A DNA stretch of 64,000 nucleotides from PHBD01 sp964578535. Lineage in GTDB: Bacteria; Desulfobacterota; Syntrophia; Syntrophales; PHBD01. The DNA is taken from the NCBI GenBank assembly GCA_964578535.1, contig CAZODI010000006.1:1-64000 (forward strand), written 5' to 3'. Both the position numbers and the translations under genes were made by a program. Under the pieces are notes generated by a model that saw only the letters and a list, made by a program, of their open reading frames with translations, searched no databases and was not told the origin of the DNA. Below, piece by piece: positions 26,729 through 36,266 of the stretch (position 1 is the stretch's first letter; every line of letters starts with the position of its first letter).

Positions 26729-29700
26729 ATGGGATCCGACGACAGGACGAGGGAACAGCTTCTCCAGGAGCTGGAGGAAAAAGAACACAGGCTCGCCGAG
26801 CTGGAGAAGAAGCTGTCCGAGCTTGATACGCAAGGGGAGCATGCGTGCATTTACCGGAGGGCCCTCGACAAGGCGGACGATCTCACGGTGATCATCCAGG
26901 ACGGCAAGTACGTCTATGTCAACGACCGACACCTGAATCTTTTTGGGAGAGGCCCGCAGGATCTCATCGGCTTGCCTTTGGGCGGCTTCATCCACGAGGA
27001 AGACCGTCCCCGGGTAATGGAGTACCAGCGGCTGCGTCAGGAGGGAAAGGCCGCCCCCTCCATCTATGATATCCGCCTGACCATGCCCGACGGATCCGTG
27101 AGGGACGGCGAGGTGTCCGCCATGGACATCGAGTATGAGGGAAGGGGCGCCTCCCTGGCCTTTGTCCGGGACATCACAGAGCGGAAACGGATCGAGGCCG
27201 CCTTGCGCGAAAGCAGGGATCAGTTCAACCGGATGATGGACAGCGTGTCGGACATCATCATCGTTTTGGACAGCCGGGGGAACGTCACATTTGAATCGCC
27301 TTCGATGGCCCGAATCCTCGGATATTCGCCCGGCCATTTCATCGGCACCAGCCCCTTCCCGCTGATCCATGAGGAAGATGTCGAAAACGTGCTGGCCGAG
27401 TTTGCCGAGGTGATTCGCAACGAGAACACGGGCACGCCAACGGAGTTCCGGATCCGGAAGGCCGACGGATCCTGGATCTGGCTGGCCGCCGTCGGAAGCA
27501 ATCTCAGCGAGGCGCCGGGCGTGCAGGGCATGGTGATCACGGCCCGGGACGTCACGGAAAAGCGGCGCATGGAGGATCAACTGAGGCAGAGCGAGGCCCG
27601 CTTCCGGGACCTGGTGGATCTTCTGCCCCAGGTTGTCTATGAGTCAAATGAGCTGGGAATCTTCACCTTCATGAACCTCTACGGATTGTCCCTGTTCGGC
27701 TATACCGAGGAGGAGTTTGCCGCAGGAATTCCCGTCCTGCAGATCATCGCCCCGGAAGACCGCCGGCGGGCTTCGGAGAACATCTCCCTTGCCATGAGCG
27801 GCGAACTGAACCAGACGCGCTCGGAGTACACGGCCATCCGGAAAAACGGGGAAACGTTTCCCATATTTGTCTCCTCCTCCTTCATCGTGAAAGACGGGAT
27901 GATCCGTGGCCTCCGGGGCATCGCCGTCGACTTCAGTGAGATTCTCCGGTCACAGCAGCTGCTGAAGGAGAGCGAGGAGCGATGGCAGTTCGCCCTGGAG
28001 GGGGCGGGCGACGGCCTCTGGGACTGGAACGTCCAGACGGGCAAGGTCCTCTATTCCAGGCAGTGGAAGGTCATGCTGGGCTACGGGGAGGACGGGATCG
28101 GCGATTCGCTGGATGAGTGGGAACGGCTGCTCCATCCGGACGACCGGGCGCGGGCCCACGAGGAGCTGGAGCGGCACTTCCGGGGTGAGACGCCGGTTTA
28201 CACCTGCGAGCAGCGCCTGCTGTGCAGGGACGGCACCTACAAGTGGGTCCTCGACCGGGGCCGGGTCATGACCTGGACCCCCGAGGGCAAACCGCTCCGG
28301 GCGATCGGGACCCTTACGGACATCGACGGCCGCAAGCGGATGGACGAGGCCCTGCAGGAGTCGGAGAGCAAGTTCCGGGACTTGGCGGAGAAGTCCATCG
28401 TCGGCATCTATCTGATCCAGGACGATGTGTTCCAGTACGCCAATGCGGAATTCGCCCGCATCTTCGGATATGAGCCCGGGGAGGTCGTGGGCAGGCTGCG
28501 GATCGAGGATTTCATCCATCCCGGGGATCTGTCCCTGGTGAAAGGCATGATCGGGAAACGCCTTTCCGGGGAGCTGAAATCCCTCCGCTACGATTTCAGG
28601 GTCCTGAGAAGGAACGGAGAGGTGAGGTATGCCGAAGTGTACAGCTCCCGGACGACATTCCGGGGGAAGCCGGCCGTTATAGGAACCGTCCTGGACATCA
28701 CGGAGCGGAAGAACGCGGAGCAGCGTCTGAGGGAAAGCGAGGAAAAGTTCCGGGTCCTCTTCGAGTCGGCCAACGACGCCATCGTTCTCTGGGACGAGGA
28801 GCATTTCATCGACTGCAACCGGAAAGCCCTGGAGATGTTCGGCATCGAGTCGAAGGAGCAGATCATGGGACGGCCGTTCTCCATCGCTTCCCCTTTGTAT
28901 CAGCCGAGCGGCCGGTTGTCCGAGGAGGTCGCGAGAGAACGGATCAAGACTGCACAGGAGGGAACCCCCCAGTTCTATGAATGGCAGCACCTCCGCCGCG
29001 ACGGTTCCGTTCTGGAAGCGGAGATCAACCTGCATGCCGTCGATCTCCAGGGCAAAAAGCTGGTTCAGGCCATCGTCCGCGACGTGACGGAGCGCAAGCG
29101 CGCCGAAGAGGTGCTTCAGCGCCTCAGCCTGGCCCTCGAACAGGCCGCGGAAGAGATCATCATCACGGACCCCGACGGAGTGATCGAGTACGTCAATCCG
29201 GCGTTCGAGAAGATCACCGGCTACTCGAGGCAGGAGGCGATCGGCCGGACTCCGCGGCTCGTCAAGAGCGGCGTCCACGACAGGGCCTTCTACGAGCGGC
29301 TCTGGGGCACGATCAAGCGGGGAGAGATCTGGACGGGGCGGATCACGAACCGGCACAAGAAAGGGATGCTCATCCAGGAAGACGCGACCATCAGCCCCAT
29401 TGTCAGCTCGGCGGAGCGCATCACCGGCTTCATCTCCCTCAAGCGGGACATCACCGAGGAGGTCAAGCTGGAGACCAAGCTCCGCCAGGCCCAGAAAATG
29501 GAGGCCATCGGGACGCTGGCCGGCGGAATCGCCCACGATTTCAACAATATTCTCGGTGCCATGATGGGGTACACGGAGTTGGCCAGGCTGAAGGTCGCCG
29601 ACCCGCAGATCCACTCCTACCTGGACCAGGTCCTGAAGGCCTGCAACCGCTCCCGGGACCTGGTCAACCAGATCCTCACCTTCAGCCGCCAGCGGGAGCA

Positions 29701-30655
29701 GGAGAAAAAGCCCGTCGCGGTGATACCCGTCGTGAAGGAGGCCATGAAGCTGATGCGGTCCTCCTGCCCCTCCACGGTTGAGATCCGGCAGAACTACAGC
29801 CTGGACAGGGACATCGTCCTCGCGGATCCCACGCAGATCCACCAGGTGGTTATCAACCTCTGCACCAATGCGATCTACGCGATGAGAGACCGGGAAGGGA
29901 CCCTGGAGGTGAGCCTCGGCCGGAAGGACATGACGGTCTACGATCCGTTTTTCGACTCGGATCTGAAGGAAGGGCCGTACCTGGTACTGACGGTCAGCGA
30001 CTCGGGCCAGGGGATCGACCCTGCCGTGAGGAACCGGATTTTCGACCCCTTCTTCACGACCAAGGTCCCGGGAGAGGGAACCGGGCTCGGGCTGTCCGTG
30101 GTGTACGGCATCGTGAAGGACCATGGGGGCGCCATCGCCGTGGAGAGCGAGCCCGGGAAAGGGACCGTCTTCACGGTGACCCTGCCTCTGGTCGAGGCCG
30201 CCGAGGCGGGCGACGCGGGGGAAGCGAGTCCCCTGCCCCAGGGGAATGGCCGCATTCTCCTGGTCGATGACGAGGAGCCCCTGGCCGCCCTGGGCCAGGA
30301 AATGCTCGCGTCCCTCGGATACGATGTTTCGGTCAGGCTGAGCAGCCTGGACGCCCTGGAGGCGTTCCGCACGAACCCCGCCCGCTTCGACCTGGTGATC
30401 ACAGACATGACCATGCCGAACATGACCGGCGACCACCTGGCCCGGGAGATGCTGAAGATCCGTCCCGATCTCCCGATCATCCTGACCACCGGTTTCAGCG
30501 AGCGGATCAGCGAGGAGGAGGCGAAGAGAATGGGGATCCGGGTCTTCGTCATGAAGCCCGCATCCCTCCAGGCCCTGGCCCGGGCCGTCCGGACGGCGCT
30601 GGAACCGGACAAGGGCTCCGCCGGGCGCGGGCAGGGGCATCCGTCCCGCGTTTAG
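26729..30655 (+). CDS. Hybrid histidine kinase with seven PAS domains and a C-terminal receiver (1308 aa)
   Basis: After a short coiled coil (about 8-38), seven PAS repeats follow (about 44-155, 160-285, 290-410, 415-540, 545-665, 670-795 and 800-915), most ending in a DITERK-type PAC motif. Next are HisKA with His about 936 in GGIAHDFNNILG, HATPase_c (GTGLGLSVVYGIV) and a receiver with Asp about 1226 in VITDMTMPNM. No transmembrane segment is visible, so it senses a cytoplasmic signal, perhaps redox or a ligand bound to PAS. GGAGG precedes the ATG. No separate response regulator is adjacent. Its stop overlaps the convergent gene at 30652 by 4 bp. Confidence 0.93.
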   Translation: MGSDDRTREQLLQELEEKEHRLAELEKKLSELDTQGEHACIYRRALDKADDLTVIIQDGKYVYVNDRHLNLFGRGPQDLIGLPLGGFIHEEDRPRVMEYQRLRQEGKAAPSIYDIRLTMPDGSVRDGEVSAMDIEYEGRGASLAFVRDITERKRIEAALRESRDQFNRMMDSVSDIIIVLDSRGNVTFESPSMARILGYSPGHFIGTSPFPLIHEEDVENVLAEFAEVIRNENTGTPTEFRIRKADGSWIWLAAVGSNLSEAPGVQGMVITARDVTEKRRMEDQLRQSEARFRDLVDLLPQVVYESNELGIFTFMNLYGLSLFGYTEEEFAAGIPVLQIIAPEDRRRASENISLAMSGELNQTRSEYTAIRKNGETFPIFVSSSFIVKDGMIRGLRGIAVDFSEILRSQQLLKESEERWQFALEGAGDGLWDWNVQTGKVLYSRQWKVMLGYGEDGIGDSLDEWERLLHPDDRARAHEELERHFRGETPVYTCEQRLLCRDGTYKWVLDRGRVMTWTPEGKPLRAIGTLTDIDGRKRMDEALQESESKFRDLAEKSIVGIYLIQDDVFQYANAEFARIFGYEPGEVVGRLRIEDFIHPGDLSLVKGMIGKRLSGELKSLRYDFRVLRRNGEVRYAEVYSSRTTFRGKPAVIGTVLDITERKNAEQRLRESEEKFRVLFESANDAIVLWDEEHFIDCNRKALEMFGIESKEQIMGRPFSIASPLYQPSGRLSEEVARERIKTAQEGTPQFYEWQHLRRDGSVLEAEINLHAVDLQGKKLVQAIVRDVTERKRAEEVLQRLSLALEQAAEEIIITDPDGVIEYVNPAFEKITGYSRQEAIGRTPRLVKSGVHDRAFYERLWGTIKRGEIWTGRITNRHKKGMLIQEDATISPIVSSAERITGFISLKRDITEEVKLETKLRQAQKMEAIGTLAGGIAHDFNNILGAMMGYTELARLKVADPQIHSYLDQVLKACNRSRDLVNQILTFSRQREQEKKPVAVIPVVKEAMKLMRSSCPSTVEIRQNYSLDRDIVLADPTQIHQVVINLCTNAIYAMRDREGTLEVSLGRKDMTVYDPFFDSDLKEGPYLVLTVSDSGQGIDPAVRNRIFDPFFTTKVPGEGTGLGLSVVYGIVKDHGGAIAVESEPGKGTVFTVTLPLVEAAEAGDAGEASPLPQGNGRILLVDDEEPLAALGQEMLASLGYDVSVRLSSLDALEAFRTNPARFDLVITDMTMPNMTGDHLAREMLKIRPDLPIILTTGFSERISEEEAKRMGIRVFVMKPASLQALARAVRTALEPDKGSAGRGQGHPSRV

Positions 30656-31380
30656 GGAATGCGCCGGCCGTCCAGGAACAGGCCGGTGATCAACCCCTGG
30701 CCGTCTTCCCGGAGGGCCACCTCCACCCGGAGGTCCCGGGCGTTCCTTGCCCTCTCGACGGCCCGCCCCTTTCCTTCCTCCACGAAATAGTGCTCGATCC
30801 CGTATTCGACGGCCGCCTGGCGGAAGGGGATTCTCTTGACGGATGTCACCGTCCCGGCCAAGGCCTCCCCCGCGCGGCACCGGGCATCTTCCTTTTCCCG
30901 GAGCGTCGTCTGGACGCGGCCGCTTCGATCCAGGCAGAAGATCACCCGATCCCCCTCGCGGAAGGAAAACCAGCGCGGCTCGAAGGTGCGCTCGCCCGCG
31001 TGGTCCGTCCGGAGGGCGACCTCGTAGCGGACGGCCCTTTCGTTCACGCGGGTCACCCGCCCCCGGAGGAACTTCCCCCCCGGCGGAGCCGTCGGGGTTG
31101 CGGACGCCATGCGGTACGTCCCGTCGTCCCCTTTTTGCAGAACCGCCCAGATCCGGTCGTTGCGCCGGATGTTCCCGCGGATTCCCGCCCGGTCGAGATC
31201 GATGGTTGACCCGTCATAGCTGAGGGTCACGTAATCGCCCCGGAAGAGGTCCCGCGGATCGACGGGGGCCGACTGGAGAAGGATGCGCTCCCCCGTGGCC
31301 ACCCGGTATTCCCGGAAGCCGATGATTCCGACCAGGAGGAGGACCTGCAGCAGGATCACGACGGCGATTTTCAGCCTCAT
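30652..31380 (-). CDS. GDYXXLXY-domain protein (242 aa)
   Basis: The diagnostic motif is present as RGDYVTLSYDGSTIDL (about residues 47-62) after an N-terminal hydrophobic segment (IAVVILLQVLLLVGIIGF) that acts as membrane anchor or signal. The family has no known function and almost always accompanies DUF2157/DUF4401 membrane proteins, as here: its ATG overlaps the stop of the DUF2157 gene by 4 bp (translational coupling). The bulk of the protein should be outside the cytoplasm. Confidence 0.88.
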   Translation of the reverse strand: MRLKIAVVILLQVLLLVGIIGFREYRVATGERILLQSAPVDPRDLFRGDYVTLSYDGSTIDLDRAGIRGNIRRNDRIWAVLQKGDDGTYRMASATPTAPPGGKFLRGRVTRVNERAVRYEVALRTDHAGERTFEPRWFSFREGDRVIFCLDRSGRVQTTLREKEDARCRAGEALAGTVTSVKRIPFRQAAVEYGIEHYFVEEGKGRAVERARNARDLRVEVALREDGQGLITGLFLDGRRIP

Positions 31381-32594
31381 GGCAGATCCTCCCCGGCCTG
31401 GAACGATTCAAGGACGGAGCGTCGCTTCCGCTCAAGGAACACGCCGCCCGCCAGGAGAATGCATCCGCCCGCGATGAAGAAGAGCGATCTCGGCAGGAGC
31501 TTCCAGAAGAAGTCGACGTAGCGCGCCGCCACGTCGAGGACGAAGAAGAAGAGGCCGATGTTGATGTACAGGGGGCGCCGGCGGATGTAGCCGAGGCAGA
31601 TCAGGCCGATGATGCCCGCGGCGAGGAGCAGGTTGAACAGCAGCCGCGGCGACAGGAAGAACGGACCGGCCGGCAGTTCCGGGGCCGTCGCCGCCAGGAG
31701 ACAGAGACCGGCCGTCAGCGTCGCGAGTGCCGCCAGCTCGGCCCTCCAGCCGGCATCCTGTTCGCCTTTCCGGGCGGTCATGAACGCCGCCCCGGCGAAC
31801 AGGACCAGGATCCCCAGGTAAAACGGCAACAGGTCCGGCGTTCCCAGGCTCTCCCCGCGCGTGTCAAAGGTGAGGAGAAACGCCCCGCCGTAGGTCATCA
31901 GGATCCCTGCCAGGATATACGGGAAGGAGAGGGGACGGAACGAGGCCGTCCCTCCGTGGGCCAGGCCGACCGTCCAGATCGCCATGCCGGCCGTCCAGTA
32001 GAGGACGATGATCGGGACGTATTGGAAGAGGTCCGAAACGTGGAAGCTCGCCTCCATGCCCAGCCACAGGGAGAGCGCCAGGAGGGAGAGCAGGAGGACG
32101 CTCCGGAAGCGGAGCAGGTACGCCAGGGGAAGGATGCCCAGCCCCCACAGGAGCGGGCCGTTGGGGTAGTGCACGGTGATGTTGTAGATCTGGGCGATCA
32201 GGAAGATCCCCGCTCCAAAGAGGATGGACCCGAGCAGAATCAGCGAGGCCCCCACCCGGGGATAGCTTTTCTTTTCGTACCGGAGCCAGTAGCCGGTTCC
32301 GTGGCTGGCCAGGAGCGAGACGAAGATGATGCCGAGCTTGGCGAAGCGCGGGATCTCCGACCAGTTGGCGGCGATGAAGAGAAGCACGCCGATCCCCACG
32401 AGAATGGAGCCGAGGACGGAGATCGTCTGGATCATCCGGCCGGATCCGGCCTTCCGCTCGATTTCGTCGATGTGCCGGTAGCGCTCCAGGATCCGCTCCT
32501 GCTGCTCCTCCGACAGCAGGCCGTCGGCCCGCCACCGCTCCATTTCCCGCCGGAGTTTTCGCCGGAACGAATCGTCGATGGAATCCTGCGTCAT
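31377..32594 (-). CDS. DUF2157 multi-pass membrane protein (405 aa)
   Basis: An N-terminal cytoplasmic helical part (about 1-50, LLSEEQQERILERYRHID) is followed by about ten hydrophobic helices, such as SVLGSILVGIGVLLFIAANW. This is the DUF2157 signature. Function is unknown; paired with a GDYXXLXY protein it probably forms a membrane complex. GGAAGGGACC precedes the ATG at 32594. The last four bases overlap the start of the GDYXXLXY gene. Confidence 0.88.
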   Translation of the reverse strand: MTQDSIDDSFRRKLRREMERWRADGLLSEEQQERILERYRHIDEIERKAGSGRMIQTISVLGSILVGIGVLLFIAANWSEIPRFAKLGIIFVSLLASHGTGYWLRYEKKSYPRVGASLILLGSILFGAGIFLIAQIYNITVHYPNGPLLWGLGILPLAYLLRFRSVLLLSLLALSLWLGMEASFHVSDLFQYVPIIVLYWTAGMAIWTVGLAHGGTASFRPLSFPYILAGILMTYGGAFLLTFDTRGESLGTPDLLPFYLGILVLFAGAAFMTARKGEQDAGWRAELAALATLTAGLCLLAATAPELPAGPFFLSPRLLFNLLLAAGIIGLICLGYIRRRPLYINIGLFFFVLDVAARYVDFFWKLLPRSLFFIAGGCILLAGGVFLERKRRSVLESFQAGEDLP

Positions 32595-32651
32595 GGTCCC
32601 TTCCAGTGCATCGGGCTGGTTACCGAAATCCCGCGTTTCATGATTATCCTG

Positions 32652-34115
32652 TCATGAGCATCCGGCGCATTCGCCCAGGACCCAGGGAATTTCACCCATA
32701 TCCCGGGTCCGGTTTCGGTCGATGCCCAGATCGTCCAGCAGCGGCGCCAGGGGGTCGGGCTCCCGGTAATAGCCCAACTCCTGCAACTCCTGCAGAGCCT
32801 CCTCCCGGGAAACAAGCCCGAAATAAACACCCGCACTGACTTCGACCACGGACTGGGGGAACAGGGTGGTTCGTGCGGCCTGAAAGCGTTTGAACTGGCA
32901 ATAGTCCTTCACCTTTTCAATCCGGCAGCTGGTGTGCAGAAGTCCTTTTTGTCCCGGCGGCATCTGCCAGTGCATTTCCCTCCTGATAATCTCGACGACG
33001 TCACTCCACGAGCCATAGGTGACGTTGGTCTGCAGCCTGCGCAATGTGGGAATGGGCATGTCCGGATCGTTCTCCGCTCGGGCCAGGATGTTTTCCAGGG
33101 GAACGAAAACGGGGGACAGGCGCTTTTGGACGGTAGCCATCAATCGCAGGATTTCGGCATTCAGGGAATAAGGCTGCAAGGGCCCAACGGTTTTCGTGAT
33201 CGTCCGCAAAAAGTTCAATGTGTTGGCACGATGATCGGGGATTTGTTCTTTCCGGGGTTGCCCCGACTTGATTTCGCTCATCACATAGTTCATGACCGAC
33301 AGCTGCACCTCTTCAACCCCGTGCATGATCAGGGGAATGTTTTCCTGTGCCGCCAGAGGGTAAAAGAGCGCATGCGCCGCCATCGGGCAGAGGCAGGGGA
33401 GGCCGGTATGCTCAAACTGGCTGCGCATGGCCTGGCGGACCATGTTCCAGGGCAGGGTGCGCTCCACGAATTCCACGTCCGGAAGCAGACGCATGGCCCG
33501 ACGGGCATTCTCCCTGCACGTTTCATTGGTGTAGGGCATGTTCCATGAGGCGACAAGCACCCGGAGACCGAGTTTTTTAGCGAGATACCAGAGCAGGAAC
33601 GTCGAGTCCTTTCCCCCGGTATACAAGACCATGACGTCAAAGCGGGAACCGGTGTTTTGAGATGCGATCCGAAGGAGATCCTCGTCCGTTGTTCCCTCCT
33701 GTGCCAGTGAATCCGCTCCGGTCTCTTTTGCCCGCTCGTAACACTGGCAAAAGGCGCACAGGCCGTTTTCATCGAATTCCAGTCCGGGCAGGAGATAGTC
33801 GTTGTTGACGCAGCGCACGCACTGCCGATGGCTGTCTCTGGTGGAAGTCGAACGGACCTCCGCCGCCTCCACGATGACCCCCTCCGCAATCAGCCGGGTG
33901 TAGATATCGTGGCTCCTGAGGTCTGACGGCAGATCGGCGGCGGCGGTTCCCCCGTTCAGCAGGGAGAAACGACCGGCCAGTTCACGCGGCAGGGGGATGA
34001 TGTTTCGTGTATGGTTGGGCGGGTTGCGAAGGCCGTAATAGACCAGCCGCACTCCGTTGTCCGTTTCCCGGAGATGCCAGCGGTACTGCAGGGCCGGGTA
34101 TTTCAGTTCGCTCAT
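32652..34115 (-). CDS. PP-loop ATP pyrophosphatase, WbpG/PseA-like amidotransferase with N-terminal extension
   Basis: This 487-residue protein has a zinc-type pair (C99-x2-C102 and C120-x2-C123, with FDENGLC between) and the PP-loop YTGGKDST at 165-172. That layout matches N-acetyl sugar amidotransferases (WbpG/PseA). Unlike them it carries about 85 extra N-terminal residues (LPRELAGRFSLLNGG, then LIAEGVIVE) that look like a PqqD/RRE-type small winged helix, by eye only. It ends in ECAGCS. ATG 34115 follows AAGGAGAAGCAC. No LPS or sugar genes are near; the only partner is the ThiF-like gene 107 bp upstream. Function is unknown; a nucleotide-activated amidation or thiolation of a small molecule or peptide is possible. 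Confidence 0.75.
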   Translation of the reverse strand: MSELKYPALQYRWHLRETDNGVRLVYYGLRNPPNHTRNIIPLPRELAGRFSLLNGGTAAADLPSDLRSHDIYTRLIAEGVIVEAAEVRSTSTRDSHRQCVRCVNNDYLLPGLEFDENGLCAFCQCYERAKETGADSLAQEGTTDEDLLRIASQNTGSRFDVMVLYTGGKDSTFLLWYLAKKLGLRVLVASWNMPYTNETCRENARRAMRLLPDVEFVERTLPWNMVRQAMRSQFEHTGLPCLCPMAAHALFYPLAAQENIPLIMHGVEEVQLSVMNYVMSEIKSGQPRKEQIPDHRANTLNFLRTITKTVGPLQPYSLNAEILRLMATVQKRLSPVFVPLENILARAENDPDMPIPTLRRLQTNVTYGSWSDVVEIIRREMHWQMPPGQKGLLHTSCRIEKVKDYCQFKRFQAARTTLFPQSVVEVSAGVYFGLVSREEALQELQELGYYREPDPLAPLLDDLGIDRNRTRDMGEIPWVLGECAGCS

Positions 34116-34222
34116 GTGCTTCTCCTTGATCGTCTTTCGTTTTTCAGCGGGCCGTCGTTCCGGTTCTGATCCGGCCATGCGATCCGTTTCCGGTCCGATT
34201 GTCCGCAAGTCCGTTTGTCGTT

Positions 34223-35017
34223 TCAATCCGCCGTGACATCCACAACCTCCATGGCCGCCCGGAAAAGATCGATCACGGCAAACCGGGGTGCGAAGACAAT
34301 GTCGCGGTTCACAAGGCCGGTCCCGCGAAGGAGATAGGCCAGCACTTCCGATGCAAGCAGAACCCCGGACAGGGCGCCGCCGATGCTCGTCGTGGCGAGC
34401 TTGCCTGTTTTGGCGGCACGGTCGATCCGCTCCATGGCGGTGCGCTCGAACCGGTCGGAGACAAAAGAGGGAAAAATCCCTTTCCCGTCGGACTTCTTCA
34501 TCAAGAGACCCCAGAATTCATCGGGCATCATGCCCCGGGGATGGTGGGCGACCAGCAGGGCGCCGAATCCAAAGGCACCTGCGGTAAACAGCGGAATGTC
34601 GAACCGCCTGAGAAACTCCGGAGCCATGGCCTTCACGTCCGCTCCCTTTTCGAGATCGATTACGCCCACATAGACATCGCTGCCGTCAAGAAACCGCTCC
34701 ATATTGCCCGCCAGGATTCCCTCCGGAAACAGCTCCAGTTCGACATCCGGATTGATCTCGCGGGCAAGCCGTTCGTAGACTTCGATCTTCATCCTGCCCA
34801 TGGTCGAGGCGAAGGCGGCCGCCTGGCGATTCATGTCGGGAGGATCGAAAACGCCGTTTTCCGCCAGCCGGAAACGCTTCACCCCGCAGCGAACGAGATT
34901 CAGAAAGGCGCCGCCGCCGACTCCGCCAAGGCCCGCAAAGGCGATCCATGGGGTGGAAAGCGCTTCCATCCCTTCCTTTCCCAATATCGGCAGGGTGCGA
35001 TCAAGAAAACTCTGCAT
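34223..35017 (-). CDS. ThiF/MoeB/HesA-family E1-like adenylyltransferase (264 aa)
   Basis: The nucleotide-binding GLGGVGGGAFLNLVRCG (about 30-46), FDPPDMNRQAA and later SIGGALSGVLLASEVLAYLL mark an E1-like fold that adenylates a C-terminal carboxylate (ubiquitin-like sulfur carriers, tRNA t6A cyclisation or peptides). The zinc CxxC pairs and rhodanese domain of MoeB/ThiF proper are absent, so it belongs to a divergent subgroup. No ThiS/MoaD-like carrier gene was found next to it. It is followed by the PP-loop gene in the same direction, with a candidate promoter at 35092-35119. Confidence 0.82.
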   Translation of the reverse strand: MQSFLDRTLPILGKEGMEALSTPWIAFAGLGGVGGGAFLNLVRCGVKRFRLAENGVFDPPDMNRQAAAFASTMGRMKIEVYERLAREINPDVELELFPEGILAGNMERFLDGSDVYVGVIDLEKGADVKAMAPEFLRRFDIPLFTAGAFGFGALLVAHHPRGMMPDEFWGLLMKKSDGKGIFPSFVSDRFERTAMERIDRAAKTGKLATTSIGGALSGVLLASEVLAYLLRGTGLVNRDIVFAPRFAVIDLFRAAMEVVDVTAD

Positions 35018-35091
35018 GAATCCGGTCCTCTTTCGTTGGCCGTCAGGGCATCCACCCGCTCATGGCAAGGGATGATCAGGAATTGCAATCC

Positions 35092-35119
35092 TTTGTAAAT
35101 GTTGTATGAATTTTGTCAA
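35092..35119 (-). promoter_or_regulatory. Candidate sigma-70 promoter of the ThiF/PP-loop pair
   Basis: Minus strand -35 TTGACA (35114-35119), 16-bp spacer and -10 TACAAA (35092-35097). Predicted leader is about 70 nt. The -35 is perfect; the -10 has four of six matches. Confidence 0.5.
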
Positions 35120-35810
35120 TGACGAATTTATCCTGATGTCCACCCCAGGATGATTCTCATCCGAACCGTGGTCCGGTTTCAGCCACCTCATAATCCTTAA
35201 TAAAAATATCTTGTTCGGCATGTTCGCTGACCGGCCGGGAAGAAGTGTTGCCAGGGTCGTGATTGAAAATCATCCATCAGCCGGTTTCGGAACCCCGGTC
35301 CGGAAGATGGGAACTCTCCGCTCCGGACATCTTATGTGGTCGCATTGATGCAGGAATTCCATATTTCGGGGGAAGAGGGATGGATCGGCCTCCGGAGGGT
35401 GGCACGAATCTGGCTGATTACTCTCCCAAGTTTTCCTGATCGATCCCTCGGGAGCTTGATTCGAGCAGCCGGCACGGCCGGAAATGGACGTTTCGAATCG
35501 ATCCGAGGGGATGATTCCCTTTGTGCGTGTGATGTCCGCATCACTCCGGGCGAGATTCCCACGGTTCCGGACGGACGCAAACCCTTCTGTGCACATAACG
35601 ACGCGGTGTCGTCTCCTTCATATCCATTCCTGATGGCCGATTCAGGTCCGGGACCCGGCCGGCGGGGCATCCCTGCGGAGCGGATCGACGATTCGAGCGA
35701 TCCCGTTTCACCCGGGTATTCCTGCTCGGAGCAGAGCAAAGGGCCGGAATGAATGATGGAGCGGAGGGAGGGCACCGGGAAAACCAACCCAGAGAGCGGG
35801 AGGCAGAAGA
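35120..35810. other. Long intergenic region between the divergent ThiF and MaoC operons
   Basis: No convincing gene is seen in about 690 bp. Open frames on both strands lack family character. A possible sigma-54 promoter lies at 35400-35415. Confidence 0.5.
35400..35415 (+). promoter_or_regulatory. Possible sigma-54 promoter upstream of acyl-CoA operon 3
   Basis: TGGCACG-AATC-TGGCT has a perfect -24 box and a -12 box with one change from TTGCT. The leader to the MaoC ATG would be about 385 nt, and no paired CATAT motif was found upstream, so its use is uncertain. Confidence 0.35.
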
Positions 35811-36266
35811 ATGAACAAGGACTGTTTCGAGGACTACACGGTGGGAGAGCGCCTGGTCAGCCCGGGCCGGACAATCACGGAGACGGACATCGTCTTCTTC
35901 TCGGCCTTCACCGGGGACTGGCATCCCATCCACACCGACGTGGAGTTCGCAAAGAAGTCGTTTTTCGGGGAGCGGATCGCCCACGGGATGCTGGGGCTGG
36001 TCGTGGGATCGGCCCTCATGTTTCGATTGGGCCCCAACGTTCTCCTTCCCAGGAGTTTCATCGCCTTTTACGGGATGGACAAGATCCGCTTCACCGGCCC
36101 GATCAAGATCGGCGACACGATCCGCTGCGAGGCGGTGGTCACGGAGCTCAAAGAGAAGGACGAAAAGATGGGGGTCCTCCGGTACGAGGCGAGCATCAAG
36201 AACCAGCGCGACGAGGTCTGCATCGTCTTTCATCCCGGATTCCTGGTGGGCCGCCGAAAGGCGTAA
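35811..36266 (+). CDS. MaoC-like hydratase (151 aa)
   Basis: A hot-dog hydratase with FTGDWHPIHTDVEFAKKS (catalytic Asp40/His45 region) and GERIAHGMLGLVVGSAL. It resembles the MaoC protein at 5499-5951 but is not close to identical. GCAGAAG near the start is a weak ribosome site. It opens the plus-strand acyl-CoA operon and is 220 bp before the first ligase; that gap contains only a TGGCGCG...TTGCA sequence whose spacing is 2 bp too short for sigma-54. Likely role: hydration of an unsaturated acyl-CoA. Confidence 0.88.
   Translation: MNKDCFEDYTVGERLVSPGRTITETDIVFFSAFTGDWHPIHTDVEFAKKSFFGERIAHGMLGLVVGSALMFRLGPNVLLPRSFIAFYGMDKIRFTGPIKIGDTIRCEAVVTELKEKDEKMGVLRYEASIKNQRDEVCIVFHPGFLVGRRKA

Noticed and set aside
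27950..30880. Long antisense open frame opposite the PAS histidine kinase
   Set aside because: Fully overlaps a gene with clear PAS, kinase and receiver motifs; no recognisable protein on the opposite strand.
35270..35787. Short minus- and plus-strand open frames upstream of the ThiF-like gene as possible peptide substrates
   Set aside because: No ribosome site, leader-like sequence or repeats; nothing supports a precursor peptide here.
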